A stretch of DNA of 64,000 bases from Clostridiales bacterium. Lineage in GTDB: Bacteria > Bacillota > Clostridia > Lachnospirales > Lachnospiraceae. Under the pieces are notes generated by a model. That model saw only the letters and a list, made by a program, of their open reading frames with translations, ran no database searches and had not been told where the DNA came from. Positions within the stretch are counted from its first letter, which is position 1; every line of letters begins with the position of its first letter. The stretch is taken from contig JAJBTU010000033.1 of the NCBI GenBank assembly GCA_020860715.1, positions 1 to 64,000 of the forward strand, written 5' to 3'. The translations under genes and the position numbers were made by a program. This document shows, piece after piece, positions 9,077-16,616 of this stretch.

Positions 9077-10204
9077 ATGAAAAGAGAAAGAAATGTAAAA
9101 TGCGGCATTATAATTACGGCCTTTATATTTTCGCTTGTCTTGCCTGCAGGGGTATCTTCTGTACAGGCGGAGGATCTGCTGGATGGGCAGGAGATGGAGA
9201 CAGAGGCTGATTCCGCAGAGGAAGAAAAATCGGCTTTTCTCACCGGATATGCCGCTTACGATGAAATCCTGCAGGAATACATTTCCGGCTTCGAGACAGG
9301 CTGGGAGAGCGCGGATTTTGATGAGAACGGCCTGTGCTATCTCGCCGCGTATCTGTCCGGCGCGGACGAGATGGGGTATTATCTGACGGATCTGGACGGC
9401 GACGGTACGGAAGAACTGCTGGTCGGAGAAAAAGGAAACAGATATGAGGAGGATGCGTATACCGGCATGTTTTACGAACTGTATACGCTTGATGCGGATA
9501 CAGAAGAGGCGGAACGCGCCGCGGTGAGCGGAGAACGAAGCCGGTATTACCTGTGTACGGACGGTACGATCGGATATGAAGGCTCCGGCGGCTACAATTA
9601 CTCCGGCAGCGGGCATTATCAGTTCAATGGCTCTGCACTGGAAGTACTCTCGTTTGTACTGTATGACGGCGATTATGACAGCGAAAATCCGTATTTTTAC
9701 AGTACCACGGATACCTGGGACGATCACAGTACTCCGATCTCGGAGTCGGAGGCGGCCGCGATTCGAGCTGCCTATGAGTACATGGAGATTCCCTGGCTGG
9801 CCTTGACGGAATCCGCAGCGGGCGCAGGAGACGATATTTCTTCCATAAAGACGAAGGCGGCCGAAGAAGTAGCCGCGGCTCTGGAACAGGCGGAAGAAAT
9901 TGCAAATAAGCTGGATACGGAGCCGCTTTCACAGAGCGAGCTGAACCAGTATTCTTATGAGATGTATCAGATCTGGGATGATATGCTCAACACCCTCTGG
10001 GGCTATCTGAAAGAAAGCCTGTCGGAGGAGGAGATGGCTGCTCTTACAGAGGAGCAGCTTGTCTGGATTGCGGACAAAGAAAATCAGGCGGCAGCCGCGG
10101 GCGCGGAATTTGAGGGCGGCACCATGCAGCCTTATCTGGAGAACACGACCGCTGCGGCGCTGACGAAAGAACGTGTGTATGTGCTGCTGGAGATGCTGCC
10201 GTGA
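9077..10204 (+). CDS. Secreted protein with C-terminal LprI/DUF1311-like domain
   Basis: This is an exported protein of 375 residues. The ATG at 9077 follows GGAAGGG and begins a signal peptide (charged start, hydrophobic IIITAFIFSLVLPAG, then VQAED). The middle (about residues 50-250) is acidic with LTDLDGDGTEELLVGE, a motif like those of EF-hand/FG-GAP-type Ca-binding repeats often seen in clostridial surface proteins. The last 110 residues resemble the DUF1311/LprI domain: a helical stretch ending LTEEQLVWIADKENQAAAAG and then a second helix. LprI-like proteins inhibit lysozyme in some bacteria, but that activity is only suggested by fold. A small membrane protein gene follows after 120 bases and may be cotranscribed. 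Confidence 0.7.
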   Translation: MKRERNVKCGIIITAFIFSLVLPAGVSSVQAEDLLDGQEMETEADSAEEEKSAFLTGYAAYDEILQEYISGFETGWESADFDENGLCYLAAYLSGADEMGYYLTDLDGDGTEELLVGEKGNRYEEDAYTGMFYELYTLDADTEEAERAAVSGERSRYYLCTDGTIGYEGSGGYNYSGSGHYQFNGSALEVLSFVLYDGDYDSENPYFYSTTDTWDDHSTPISESEAAAIRAAYEYMEIPWLALTESAAGAGDDISSIKTKAAEEVAAALEQAEEIANKLDTEPLSQSELNQYSYEMYQIWDDMLNTLWGYLKESLSEEEMAALTEEQLVWIADKENQAAAAGAEFEGGTMQPYLENTTAAALTKERVYVLLEMLP

Positions 10205-10324
10205 CTGACGGGATGAAGCTGCTTCAGAGAGCATATCTGTCTGAAACTGTGACGCGGTGCGACAGATGAGCGCAGGCAGCTTTAAGATGGGAATGTTCAA
10301 CGGGAGAAACAGGAGGAGATCAAA

Positions 10325-10738
10325 GTGAGAGGAGATAAGTCGCAGAGAGCCTGGATATACGCGCTCGTGGGCGTGTACCTTTTGTACACGGCATGGCAGC
10401 TGTTTCAGGGATTGGGTGAATCAGAAGGCAATCAGGCGGTCATCGTGATCTTTGCCGTGCTTTTTGTCATTGCGGGTGCGGCGCTGATCTGGTTCAGTAT
10501 TCGGAGCATGCGAAAAGAAAGCGGGAAGAAAGAAAGCGCACAGGAAGAAGATGTTCAGGAAGGCGATGCGCAGGAGAACCTTGCGCAGGGGAACAGTGTG
10601 CAGGAAGACAGCAGACAGGAGAACAGCGGACAGGAGAACAGCGGACAGGAGAACAGCGGACAGACAGACCGTACACAGGAGGACAACGACTGGAGAGACA
10701 ACGGCGAAGACGACCCGGAAAGCCCTGCAAGAACATGA
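10325..10738 (+). CDS. Small membrane protein with repetitive Gln/Glu/Asn tail
   Basis: Unrecognised protein of 137 residues starting at GTG 10325 behind AGGAGG. Two hydrophobic segments (WIYALVGVYLLYTAWQLF and AVIVIFAVLFVIAGAALIW) are followed by a basic patch (RSMRKESGKKES). A hydrophilic tail then contains QEN/QED repeats, including three tandem copies of a 15-base unit GACAGGAGAACAGCG (about 10614-10660). Topology suggests a hairpin in the membrane with the tail in the cytoplasm. The tail length probably varies by slippage. It lies downstream of the LprI-type gene and upstream of a bidirectional terminator. Confidence 0.65.
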   Translation: MRGDKSQRAWIYALVGVYLLYTAWQLFQGLGESEGNQAVIVIFAVLFVIAGAALIWFSIRSMRKESGKKESAQEEDVQEGDAQENLAQGNSVQEDSRQENSGQENSGQENSGQTDRTQEDNDWRDNGEDDPESPART

Positions 10739-10770
10739 GACCATACCTTTGACAGGACATTCCGTGTGAA

Positions 10771-10804
10771 AAAATCCCTTCGGCTATTTTAGCGAAGGGA
10801 TTTT
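10771..10804. terminator. Bidirectional terminator
   Basis: AAAATCCCTTCG / CGAAGGGATTTT with a 10-base loop lies between the small membrane protein and the cyclophilin gene, which converge here. Confidence 0.88.
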
Positions 10805-10807
10805 ACA

Positions 10808-11332
10808 TCACTTACATTTTTCCGGCTCCGGGTAGTCCACGCCGAAGGTCTCCACCGTCATTGACGCGATGCGCTGCTCGGTCAGAGGACGGTCGCGGAA
10901 GTCGGTCGGGGTCTCCGCGATTTTATTGACGACATCCATGCCCTCCGTTACTTTTCCGAATGCCGCGTATGCGCCGTCGAGATGCGGAGCGGCCTTGTGC
11001 ATCAGGAAAAACTGGCTTCCGGCGGAGTTCGGATGCATCGCGCGCGCCATCGAGAGGACGCCCGGCTCATGCTTCAGCTGGTTGACAAAGCCGTTCTGTG
11101 CGAACTCACCTTTGATGGAGTAGCCCGGCCCGCCTGTGCCGTTGCCGTCCGGGCAGCCGCCCTGGATCATGAAGCCGCTGATGACGCGGTGAAAGATCAG
11201 GCCGTCATAGAAGCCCTTTTTTACAAGGCTGATAAAATTGTTGACGGTATTCGGCGCGATCTGCGGGTAAAGCTCCGCTTTCATGACATCGCCGTTTTCC
11301 ATAGTGATTGTTACGATTGGGTTCTGTGCCAT
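10808..11332 (-). CDS. Cyclophilin-type peptidyl-prolyl cis-trans isomerase
   Basis: This is a soluble cyclophilin of 174 residues, the usual bacterial PpiB size, without a signal peptide and therefore cytoplasmic. It shows the active-site motif FHRVISGFMIQGGCP, followed by GSQFFLMHKAAPHLDG and AFGKVTEGMDVV, all diagnostic of the family. It catalyses proline isomerisation during folding. The gene is monocistronic, facing the terminator at 10771. Confidence 0.95.
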   Translation of the reverse strand: MAQNPIVTITMENGDVMKAELYPQIAPNTVNNFISLVKKGFYDGLIFHRVISGFMIQGGCPDGNGTGGPGYSIKGEFAQNGFVNQLKHEPGVLSMARAMHPNSAGSQFFLMHKAAPHLDGAYAAFGKVTEGMDVVNKIAETPTDFRDRPLTEQRIASMTVETFGVDYPEPEKCK

Positions 11333-11517
11333 AATCTGGCTCCTTTCCTTATAGTAAATTTTTTTAAAATCATCTGGTTCAGTTCTGCGTTTGCTCCGCT
11401 GCCGTAAGTGAGTATGACATGAAAAGCATTTTTTTACAAGTCTGAATTTACGTAAATACGCGGATTATACGTAATTAGATTTCACGTCTGGCAGGGGCTG
11501 TTTTTGGCGCAGGCGTC

Positions 11518-11546
11518 TTGTTATTTGTGATTTTGCATGATAGAAT
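11518..11546 (+). promoter_or_regulatory. Promoter upstream of the acetyltransferase gene
   Basis: TTGTTA (11518-11523), a 17-base spacer and TAGAAT (11541-11546). It is the only clear signal in the 11333-11592 gap. Confidence 0.55.
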
Positions 11547-11592
11547 GGAATCAATAAAAACGGGACAAAGATTTGCTGATTGACGGATAGAC

Positions 11593-11685
11593 ATGGACAA
11601 TTATATTTTGGACAGTAAGAATGACGATGAGAGCGGCAGGACGGTAAACCGGCAGATAAAGCTGCTGTCGTGGCAGGAGTGGTAA
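11593..11685 (+). CDS. Possible 30-codon upstream ORF, in frame with the acetyltransferase
   Basis: An ATG at 11593 opens 30 codons (MDNYILDSKNDDESG...) that end at TAA 11683-11685, seven bases before the TTG proposed for the next gene. It is in the same reading frame as that gene. No good ribosome site precedes it. It could be a leader peptide, an N-terminal exon-like part lost through a nonsense mutation, or chance. Confidence 0.3.
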   Translation: MDNYILDSKNDDESGRTVNRQIKLLSWQEW

Positions 11686-11691
11686 AATGCT

Positions 11692-12711
11692 TTGCAGTGT
11701 GTATTTTTTAACCTGAGTCGGGAGTGGGAGCAGGAAGAACATGTTCTAAGGGAGAGGCTTGCACGGGAAGGGATTCTTTGTGTTGGTTTTGCGAGGACAG
11801 ACGGTTCGCTGACGCTGATAAAGAAGAATGAAGATGCTGTGGTCCTCACGGATTCCCCGCAGACAGGAGCAGAGCTGGCACGCGAGGGAATCGTTTATTT
11901 TGGGTGCTGCCATGCTCAGAATGTGCGGGAAAATCGGAAATCAGCAATGAAATTGACAGGTGCAGATGCAGCTGCGAATGCAGGCAGCGGCTGGTTTGAT
12001 AGCGCTGCGCTGGTGCTGGAGGGTTTTGAGGAGGTTGACGCGGAATATCTGGAGCAGTGGATGCGGCGTGCAAAGGGGATGCCGGCTATGATCGTGCGGA
12101 CGAACCGGCTTACGATTCGTGAGATTGCGGACGAAGATATTCCGGAGCTGGAGCGGATCGGGAGAGAGTGCGGCGAAGCGGAAACGCAGGATGAGCCGAA
12201 TGAACGGATACTGGATACCGGGAAAAACATATGCGAAGAGAAAAAACTGCATGTGCGTGGGAACCGGTTTACAAAAGAATATCTGTATTCTTACAGAAGG
12301 ACAGCTTACCGGCTGCAGGGCTTTGGCTTGTGGAGTGTACTGTATCGGGACAGGGTGATCGGCTGCTGCGGATTTGAACCGTGGGATGATGAAGCTGCTG
12401 TGGGGATTTTCACAGAGCGCGGGGAAAAAATCATTCTGTACCACCTTAATATTGGAACATATAGAGACACTTTCCGGGAAAACACAGAAGAACATCGGGA
12501 AAGAAACATTCTGGAAATGCAGTATATGCTGGCTCCCGCGTACCATCGGCAGGGCTTCGGCACGGAAATGTGCCGGGCGGCGCTTGCTTACGCGAGGGAG
12601 CGTCTGGATGTGGATGAGGTGCGGCTGCGGATACGGGAGAGCAACCTGGCGTCGCGGGCGCTGGCAAAGGAACTGGGGTTTCTCCCGGTGGCAGGTTTCG
12701 GAGAGGCATAA
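11692..12711 (+). CDS. GNAT-family N-acetyltransferase with an N-terminal non-catalytic domain
   Basis: This protein of 339 residues has two parts. Residues 1 to about 135 resemble the HAD-like accessory domain found in many Lachnospiraceae acetyltransferases (GILCVGF, VVLTDSPQTGAELAREGI). Residues 140-339 form a GNAT domain: RLTIREIADEDIPEL at the start, YRLQGFGLWSVLYRDRVIGCCGFEP in the central strands, and MLAPAYHRQGFGTEMCRAAL as the acetyl-CoA-binding motif. The substrate is unknown. The start is uncertain: TTG 11692 is 12 bases after AGGAG, whereas an ATG at 11687 is out of frame. The frame continues upstream into the 11593 ORF across a TAA, so a damaged or mis-sequenced 5' end is possible. 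Confidence 0.75.
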   Translation: MQCVFFNLSREWEQEEHVLRERLAREGILCVGFARTDGSLTLIKKNEDAVVLTDSPQTGAELAREGIVYFGCCHAQNVRENRKSAMKLTGADAAANAGSGWFDSAALVLEGFEEVDAEYLEQWMRRAKGMPAMIVRTNRLTIREIADEDIPELERIGRECGEAETQDEPNERILDTGKNICEEKKLHVRGNRFTKEYLYSYRRTAYRLQGFGLWSVLYRDRVIGCCGFEPWDDEAAVGIFTERGEKIILYHLNIGTYRDTFRENTEEHRERNILEMQYMLAPAYHRQGFGTEMCRAALAYARERLDVDEVRLRIRESNLASRALAKELGFLPVAGFGEA

Positions 12712-12871
12712 GCGATTCGTTGTTTCTGTATTTGAAAAGCGTCTGGAAAAGAGAATTGCAATATTTTTTACGCTTTGGAGAGAAGACGCAGCCGTATAGA
12801 TAGAAATTAGCTGGAAAAATTGCACAAAAACCAACTGCAAAATTTTGCAAAATAGACGAAAATAATGAAGG

Positions 12872-12905
12872 ACGCGCAAAAAGGGGTTGCGCGTTTTTCC
12901 TTTTT
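12872..12905 (+). terminator. Terminator of the acetyltransferase gene, overlapping the next promoter
   Basis: ACGCGCAA-7 bases-TTGCGCGT is followed by TTTTCCTTTTT. The right arm doubles as the -35 hexamer of the sugar-transport promoter. Confidence 0.75.
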
Positions 12906-12949
12906 GTGTTAGATTGAATTCATCAGTTGGAAACGTTACCGATATCGGT
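12887..12949 (+). promoter_or_regulatory. Promoter and LacI-type operators of the maltodextrin locus
   Basis: TTGCGC (12887-12892), a 17-base spacer and TAGATT (12910-12915) form the promoter. Downstream of the start site lies GGAAACG/TTACC (12929-12940), a CG-centred imperfect palindrome typical of LacI/CcpA operators. It overlaps a perfect 12-bp palindrome ACCGATATCGGT (12938-12949). A repressor bound here would block elongation. The LacI-family gene at 18330 is the obvious candidate, and CcpA is the alternative. Bases 12950-13113 form an untranslated leader with no clear structure. Confidence 0.6.
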
Positions 12950-13113
12950 TCCGGCAAGGTTTCCATAGACGGGATTCAGCCTCCGCTCCCGCGTACGTGA
13001 AGGGAGTTCGGACTTCGCATTCTGTGCATAGGAACGCCGAGGGTTCTGACCAAAGCGGAGAATGTTTCCATGGCAGCAGTGTAGTTCATCTTTTTGAAAG
13101 GAAGGGTTAAGGA

Positions 13114-14481
13114 ATGAAGAACATGAAGAAGTATCTTGCGGCGACGATGACCGCAGCGATGGTAGCGAGTCTTGCAGTAGTTCCGGCACAGGCAGAGGAG
13201 ACCGGCAGCGTTTATCTGCTGAACTTCAAGCCGGAGACCGATGAGGCCTGGCAGGATCTGGCAGCGGTTTACACAGAGCAGACCGGCGTGGAAGTGACAG
13301 TCCTTACAGCAGCGGACGGCCAGTATGACACAACGCTCCAGGCAGAGATGGCAAAGTCAGAAGCACCGACGATCTTCACGATCGGCAACACGTCTGATGC
13401 GGCGACCTGGGACAATTACACTTATGATCTGTCCGGCAGCGCACTTTATGAGCATCTGACAGATACCTCGCTGGTGATTGAGTACAATGACAAGGTGGCG
13501 GGCATCGCGAACTGCTACGAGTGCTACGGCATCATTTACAACAAGACGATTCTCGACGTGTACTGCGGCCTGGACGGCGCGGTGATCGAGTCCTCCGACG
13601 CGATCGACAGCCTTGAGACTCTGATCGCGGTAGCGGCAGATATCACAGACCGTCTGGATGAGCTGAATGAAGCGCTCGCGGATGCGGGTACAGACTTTGA
13701 AGTAGCCGGAGCGTTTGCTTCCGCAGGCCTTGACAGCGGCTCTTCCTGGAGATTCTCCGGACACCTTGCAGGCCTTCCGCTGTATTATGAGTTCCTTGAT
13801 GACGGCGTTGACCTGATCAGCGGCGAGGCAGAGATTGACGGTACCTATCTGGACAACTTCAAGGAAGTATGGGATATGTACATCACCTACTCTGACGCAG
13901 ACGCGGCGACCCTGGCATCCGGCGCGCTGAATGCAGAGACCGAGTTCGGCATGGGCGAGGCCGTTTTCTATCAGAACGGCGACTGGGAGTATTCCGCACT
14001 GACCAACGAGGAGAACGGCTATCTGGTAACGGCTGACGATATCAGCATGATGCCGATCCACTTTGGTGTAGACGATGAGAACGAAGGCCTTGCGGTTGGT
14101 ACCGAGAACTACTGGGCAGTCAACAGCCAGGCTTCCGAGGAAGACATTGCGGCAACGCTTGATTTCCTTGAGTGGGTCATCACCTCTGACGAGGGCCGTG
14201 ATTCTCTGACAAACGCAATGGGTCTGACGACTCCGTTTGATACCTTTACGGATGAGTATGAGTCCAGCAACGGATTTGCGCAGATGGTAAATACCTATGC
14301 GGAGCAGGGCAAGACCTCTGTAGCATGGAGCTTCAACGCGACTCCGAACGTAGATGACTGGAGAGCAGATGTGGTATCCGCTCTGACCGCTTACTCGGAC
14401 GGCAGCGGCGACTGGGATGCAGTGGTATCCGCATTCGTTGACGGCTGGGCAAACCAGTGGGCACTGGCAAATGAAGAGTAA
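13114..14481 (+). CDS. ABC transporter sugar-binding protein (maltodextrin type), no lipobox
   Basis: This is an extracellular solute-binding protein of family 1, 455 residues. It has an N-terminal signal sequence ending VVPAQAEET, then LNFKPETDEAWQDLAAVYTEQTGVEVTVLTA, the usual first lobe of sugar-binding proteins, and later EAVFYQNGDWEYSAL and NYWAVNSQA around the binding cleft. Most Gram-positive homologues have a lipobox cysteine at the signal-peptide end. Here there is none, and the first cysteine is deep in the protein (GIANCYECYG), so membrane anchoring is unexplained. The locus with MalQ points to maltose or maltodextrins. Codon use is strongly biased, as expected for a highly expressed gene. 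Confidence 0.88.
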   Translation: MKNMKKYLAATMTAAMVASLAVVPAQAEETGSVYLLNFKPETDEAWQDLAAVYTEQTGVEVTVLTAADGQYDTTLQAEMAKSEAPTIFTIGNTSDAATWDNYTYDLSGSALYEHLTDTSLVIEYNDKVAGIANCYECYGIIYNKTILDVYCGLDGAVIESSDAIDSLETLIAVAADITDRLDELNEALADAGTDFEVAGAFASAGLDSGSSWRFSGHLAGLPLYYEFLDDGVDLISGEAEIDGTYLDNFKEVWDMYITYSDADAATLASGALNAETEFGMGEAVFYQNGDWEYSALTNEENGYLVTADDISMMPIHFGVDDENEGLAVGTENYWAVNSQASEEDIAATLDFLEWVITSDEGRDSLTNAMGLTTPFDTFTDEYESSNGFAQMVNTYAEQGKTSVAWSFNATPNVDDWRADVVSALTAYSDGSGDWDAVVSAFVDGWANQWALANEE

Positions 14482-14538
14482 TGCAGATCGGACACCGGCT
14501 TTGTGAAAGCGTGTTGAATTACAATAACGAGGCTGCAT

Positions 14539-14575
14539 AACTGTGAAAATATTGAACAGTTACGGACAGTTACGA
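14539..14575 (+). repeat. ACTGT...ACAGT dispersed repeat, copy 1
   Basis: ACTGTGAAAATATTGAACAG followed by TTAC and a second ACAGTTAC. It closely matches the copy at 18275 and resembles sequences at 19608 and 52022. Confidence 0.5.
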
Positions 14576-14592
14576 AATCGTTAGGAAACACT

Positions 14593-14627
14593 GGGGTGGG
14601 TGAAGCGTTCACCCGCCCCTTTCTTAT
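14593..14627 (+). terminator. Intercistronic terminator or attenuator between binding protein and permease
   Basis: GGGGTGGGTGAA-gcg-TTCACCCGCCCC is followed by TTTCTTATT. Partial termination here would keep the binding protein in excess over the membrane subunits. Confidence 0.75.
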
Positions 14628-14684
14628 TAGGATTAGGGGCGTCCCGCGTCAGCGGGCGAGGCTGAAAAGAAAGCGGGGCTTATT

Positions 14685-15542
14685 ATGGAAAAATCCATCA
14701 AAAAATATTTTCCGATTTTTGTGCTTCCGACTCTGATCGCGTTTACGATCGGATTTATTGTTCCGTTCGTATACGGCGTGTTCCTGTCGTTCTGCAAATT
14801 TACGACAGTGACGGACTGGACCTGGGTCGGACTGAAGAATTATACGAGAATCTTTTATGTCAACGGGAAACTGGATACCACGTTCCTTCACTCCATCTGG
14901 TATACCGTACTTTTTACGCTGGTATCCATGTTGATCATCAATGTTGTGGCCTTTGCGATCGCGATGGCACTGACGAAGGGAATCCGGGGGACGACGATTT
15001 TCCGTACGGTGTTCTTCATGCCGAACCTGATCGGCGGCATCGTCTTAAGTTATATCTGGCTGATGATCTTCAACGCGGTACTGCAGAATTTCTCTAAGAC
15101 GATCGTGTCCACGCAGTGGTACGCCTTCTGGGGATTGATTATCGTCGTCTGCTGGCAGCAGATCGGCTACATGATGGTCATCTACATCGCAGGTCTGCAA
15201 AATGTGCCGGGAGAACTGATTGAAGCGGCAAAGATTGACGGTGCGAGCGGATGGCAGAGACTGCGCTATGTCATCATTCCGATGCTGATGCCGACCATCA
15301 GTACCTGTACGTTCCTGACACTGACAAATGGATTCAAACTTTTCGACCAGAACCTGGCGCTGACCGGCGGCAATCCGGGCAAGATGTCTGAACTGCTGGC
15401 GCTGAACATTTACAATACGATGTACGGCACCACAGGCTGGCAGGGCGTCGGCCAGGCAAAAGCGGTTCTTTTCGCGATTATGGTAGCAGTCATTGCTTTG
15501 CTCCAGAATAAGCTGACGACGAGTAAGGAGGTGCAGGCATAA
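14685..15542 (+). CDS. ABC transporter sugar permease (MalF/UgpA type)
   Basis: An inner-membrane permease subunit of 285 residues with six predicted membrane segments. The EAA loop that contacts the ATPase reads ELIEAAKIDGASGWQRLRYVIIPML. It follows the binding-protein gene after an attenuating hairpin and overlaps the next permease gene by one base. No ATP-binding subunit is encoded in the operon, so a shared MsmK/MsiK-type ATPase elsewhere in the genome must be used, as is usual for such sugar importers in Firmicutes. Confidence 0.92.
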   Translation: MEKSIKKYFPIFVLPTLIAFTIGFIVPFVYGVFLSFCKFTTVTDWTWVGLKNYTRIFYVNGKLDTTFLHSIWYTVLFTLVSMLIINVVAFAIAMALTKGIRGTTIFRTVFFMPNLIGGIVLSYIWLMIFNAVLQNFSKTIVSTQWYAFWGLIIVVCWQQIGYMMVIYIAGLQNVPGELIEAAKIDGASGWQRLRYVIIPMLMPTISTCTFLTLTNGFKLFDQNLALTGGNPGKMSELLALNIYNTMYGTTGWQGVGQAKAVLFAIMVAVIALLQNKLTTSKEVQA

Positions 15543-16459
15543 TGGCAAAGGCAAAAAAGCAGAGTGAACAGGTAAACGCGGCCAGAAAAGCGAAGCATGG
15601 CGGCATTCTCACCGCAGTTTTTACGGTCTTAAGCCTCGCATGGATCACGCCGATCTTTGTTGTGCTTCTGAACTCCTTTAAGCGGAAAGCATATATTTTT
15701 AAATATCCGTTCGGCATCAGTTCCAAATCTCTTTTCGAAGATGGCTTTGAAAAATGGCAGGCCGGTATTGAGAAGGTGATGGTGGGCCTTTTGAACTACA
15801 AAAACGCGCTGGAGGATACGGATTTCTTCAACTGTTTTGGAACATCATTGTTTATTACGGTGGGATCCGTCGCGGCCATTATTCTGTTCTGTTCGATGAC
15901 TGCATGGTATCTGACCCGCGTACATACAAAGATTTCAAAACTCATCTATACGCTCTGCCTGTTTTCCATGGTGGTGCCGTTTCAGATGGTGATGTTTACC
16001 CTCTCCAAGTTCGCGAATATCCTTCATCTGGCGAACCCGCTCGGTATTATTGTCGTTTATCTCGGATTCGGTGCGGGACTTGCGGTTTTTATGTTCAGCG
16101 GTTTTATCCGCAGTATCTCGCTGGAGATCGAGGAAGCGGCGGTGATTGACGGCTGTAATCCGCTGCAGACATTTTTCCGCGTGATCTTCCCGATCTTAAA
16201 GCCGACGACCGTAACGATCGCGATCCTGGAAGCAATGTGGGTGTGGAACGATTATTTGCTGCCGAGTCTGGTGCTGAACGTCAACAAATACCGCACGATT
16301 CCGATTGCGGTGCAGTATTTAAAGCAGAGCCACGGACAGCTGGACTGGGGCGCGATGATGGCGGTGCTGGTGATGGCGATCATCCCGATCGTGGCGTTCT
16401 ATATGGTCTGCCAGAAATACATTATTGAAGGCGTGGTCGCGGGCGCGGTGAAGGGTTGA
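15542..16459 (+). CDS. ABC transporter sugar permease (MalG/UgpE type)
   Basis: Second permease subunit, 305 residues, six predicted membrane segments. Its EAA loop reads LEIEEAAVIDGCNPLQTFFRVIFPIL. The ATG overlaps the stop of the upstream permease (TAATG), indicating translational coupling and equal stoichiometry. The C terminus (YIIEGVVAGAVKG) is the family's typical ending. Confidence 0.93.
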   Translation: MAKAKKQSEQVNAARKAKHGGILTAVFTVLSLAWITPIFVVLLNSFKRKAYIFKYPFGISSKSLFEDGFEKWQAGIEKVMVGLLNYKNALEDTDFFNCFGTSLFITVGSVAAIILFCSMTAWYLTRVHTKISKLIYTLCLFSMVVPFQMVMFTLSKFANILHLANPLGIIVVYLGFGAGLAVFMFSGFIRSISLEIEEAAVIDGCNPLQTFFRVIFPILKPTTVTIAILEAMWVWNDYLLPSLVLNVNKYRTIPIAVQYLKQSHGQLDWGAMMAVLVMAIIPIVAFYMVCQKYIIEGVVAGAVKG

Positions 16460-16616
16460 TTCCCACGGATGCTTCGCTGTATGCGTTTCAAAAGAGTAAA
16501 TGTAACGATTCAGGACAATACCTCGCATGACAGCGGGCATTCAAAAGGACAGCAGGAGATGACCTCTGGTCGGCTTCATAGCTGTGGAAACAGATATTTT
16601 AGAAGGGAGAAGAGAG

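Noticed and set aside
13357-14538. Reverse ORF of 393 codons opposite the sugar-binding protein
   Set aside because: Antisense shadow of a highly biased gene.
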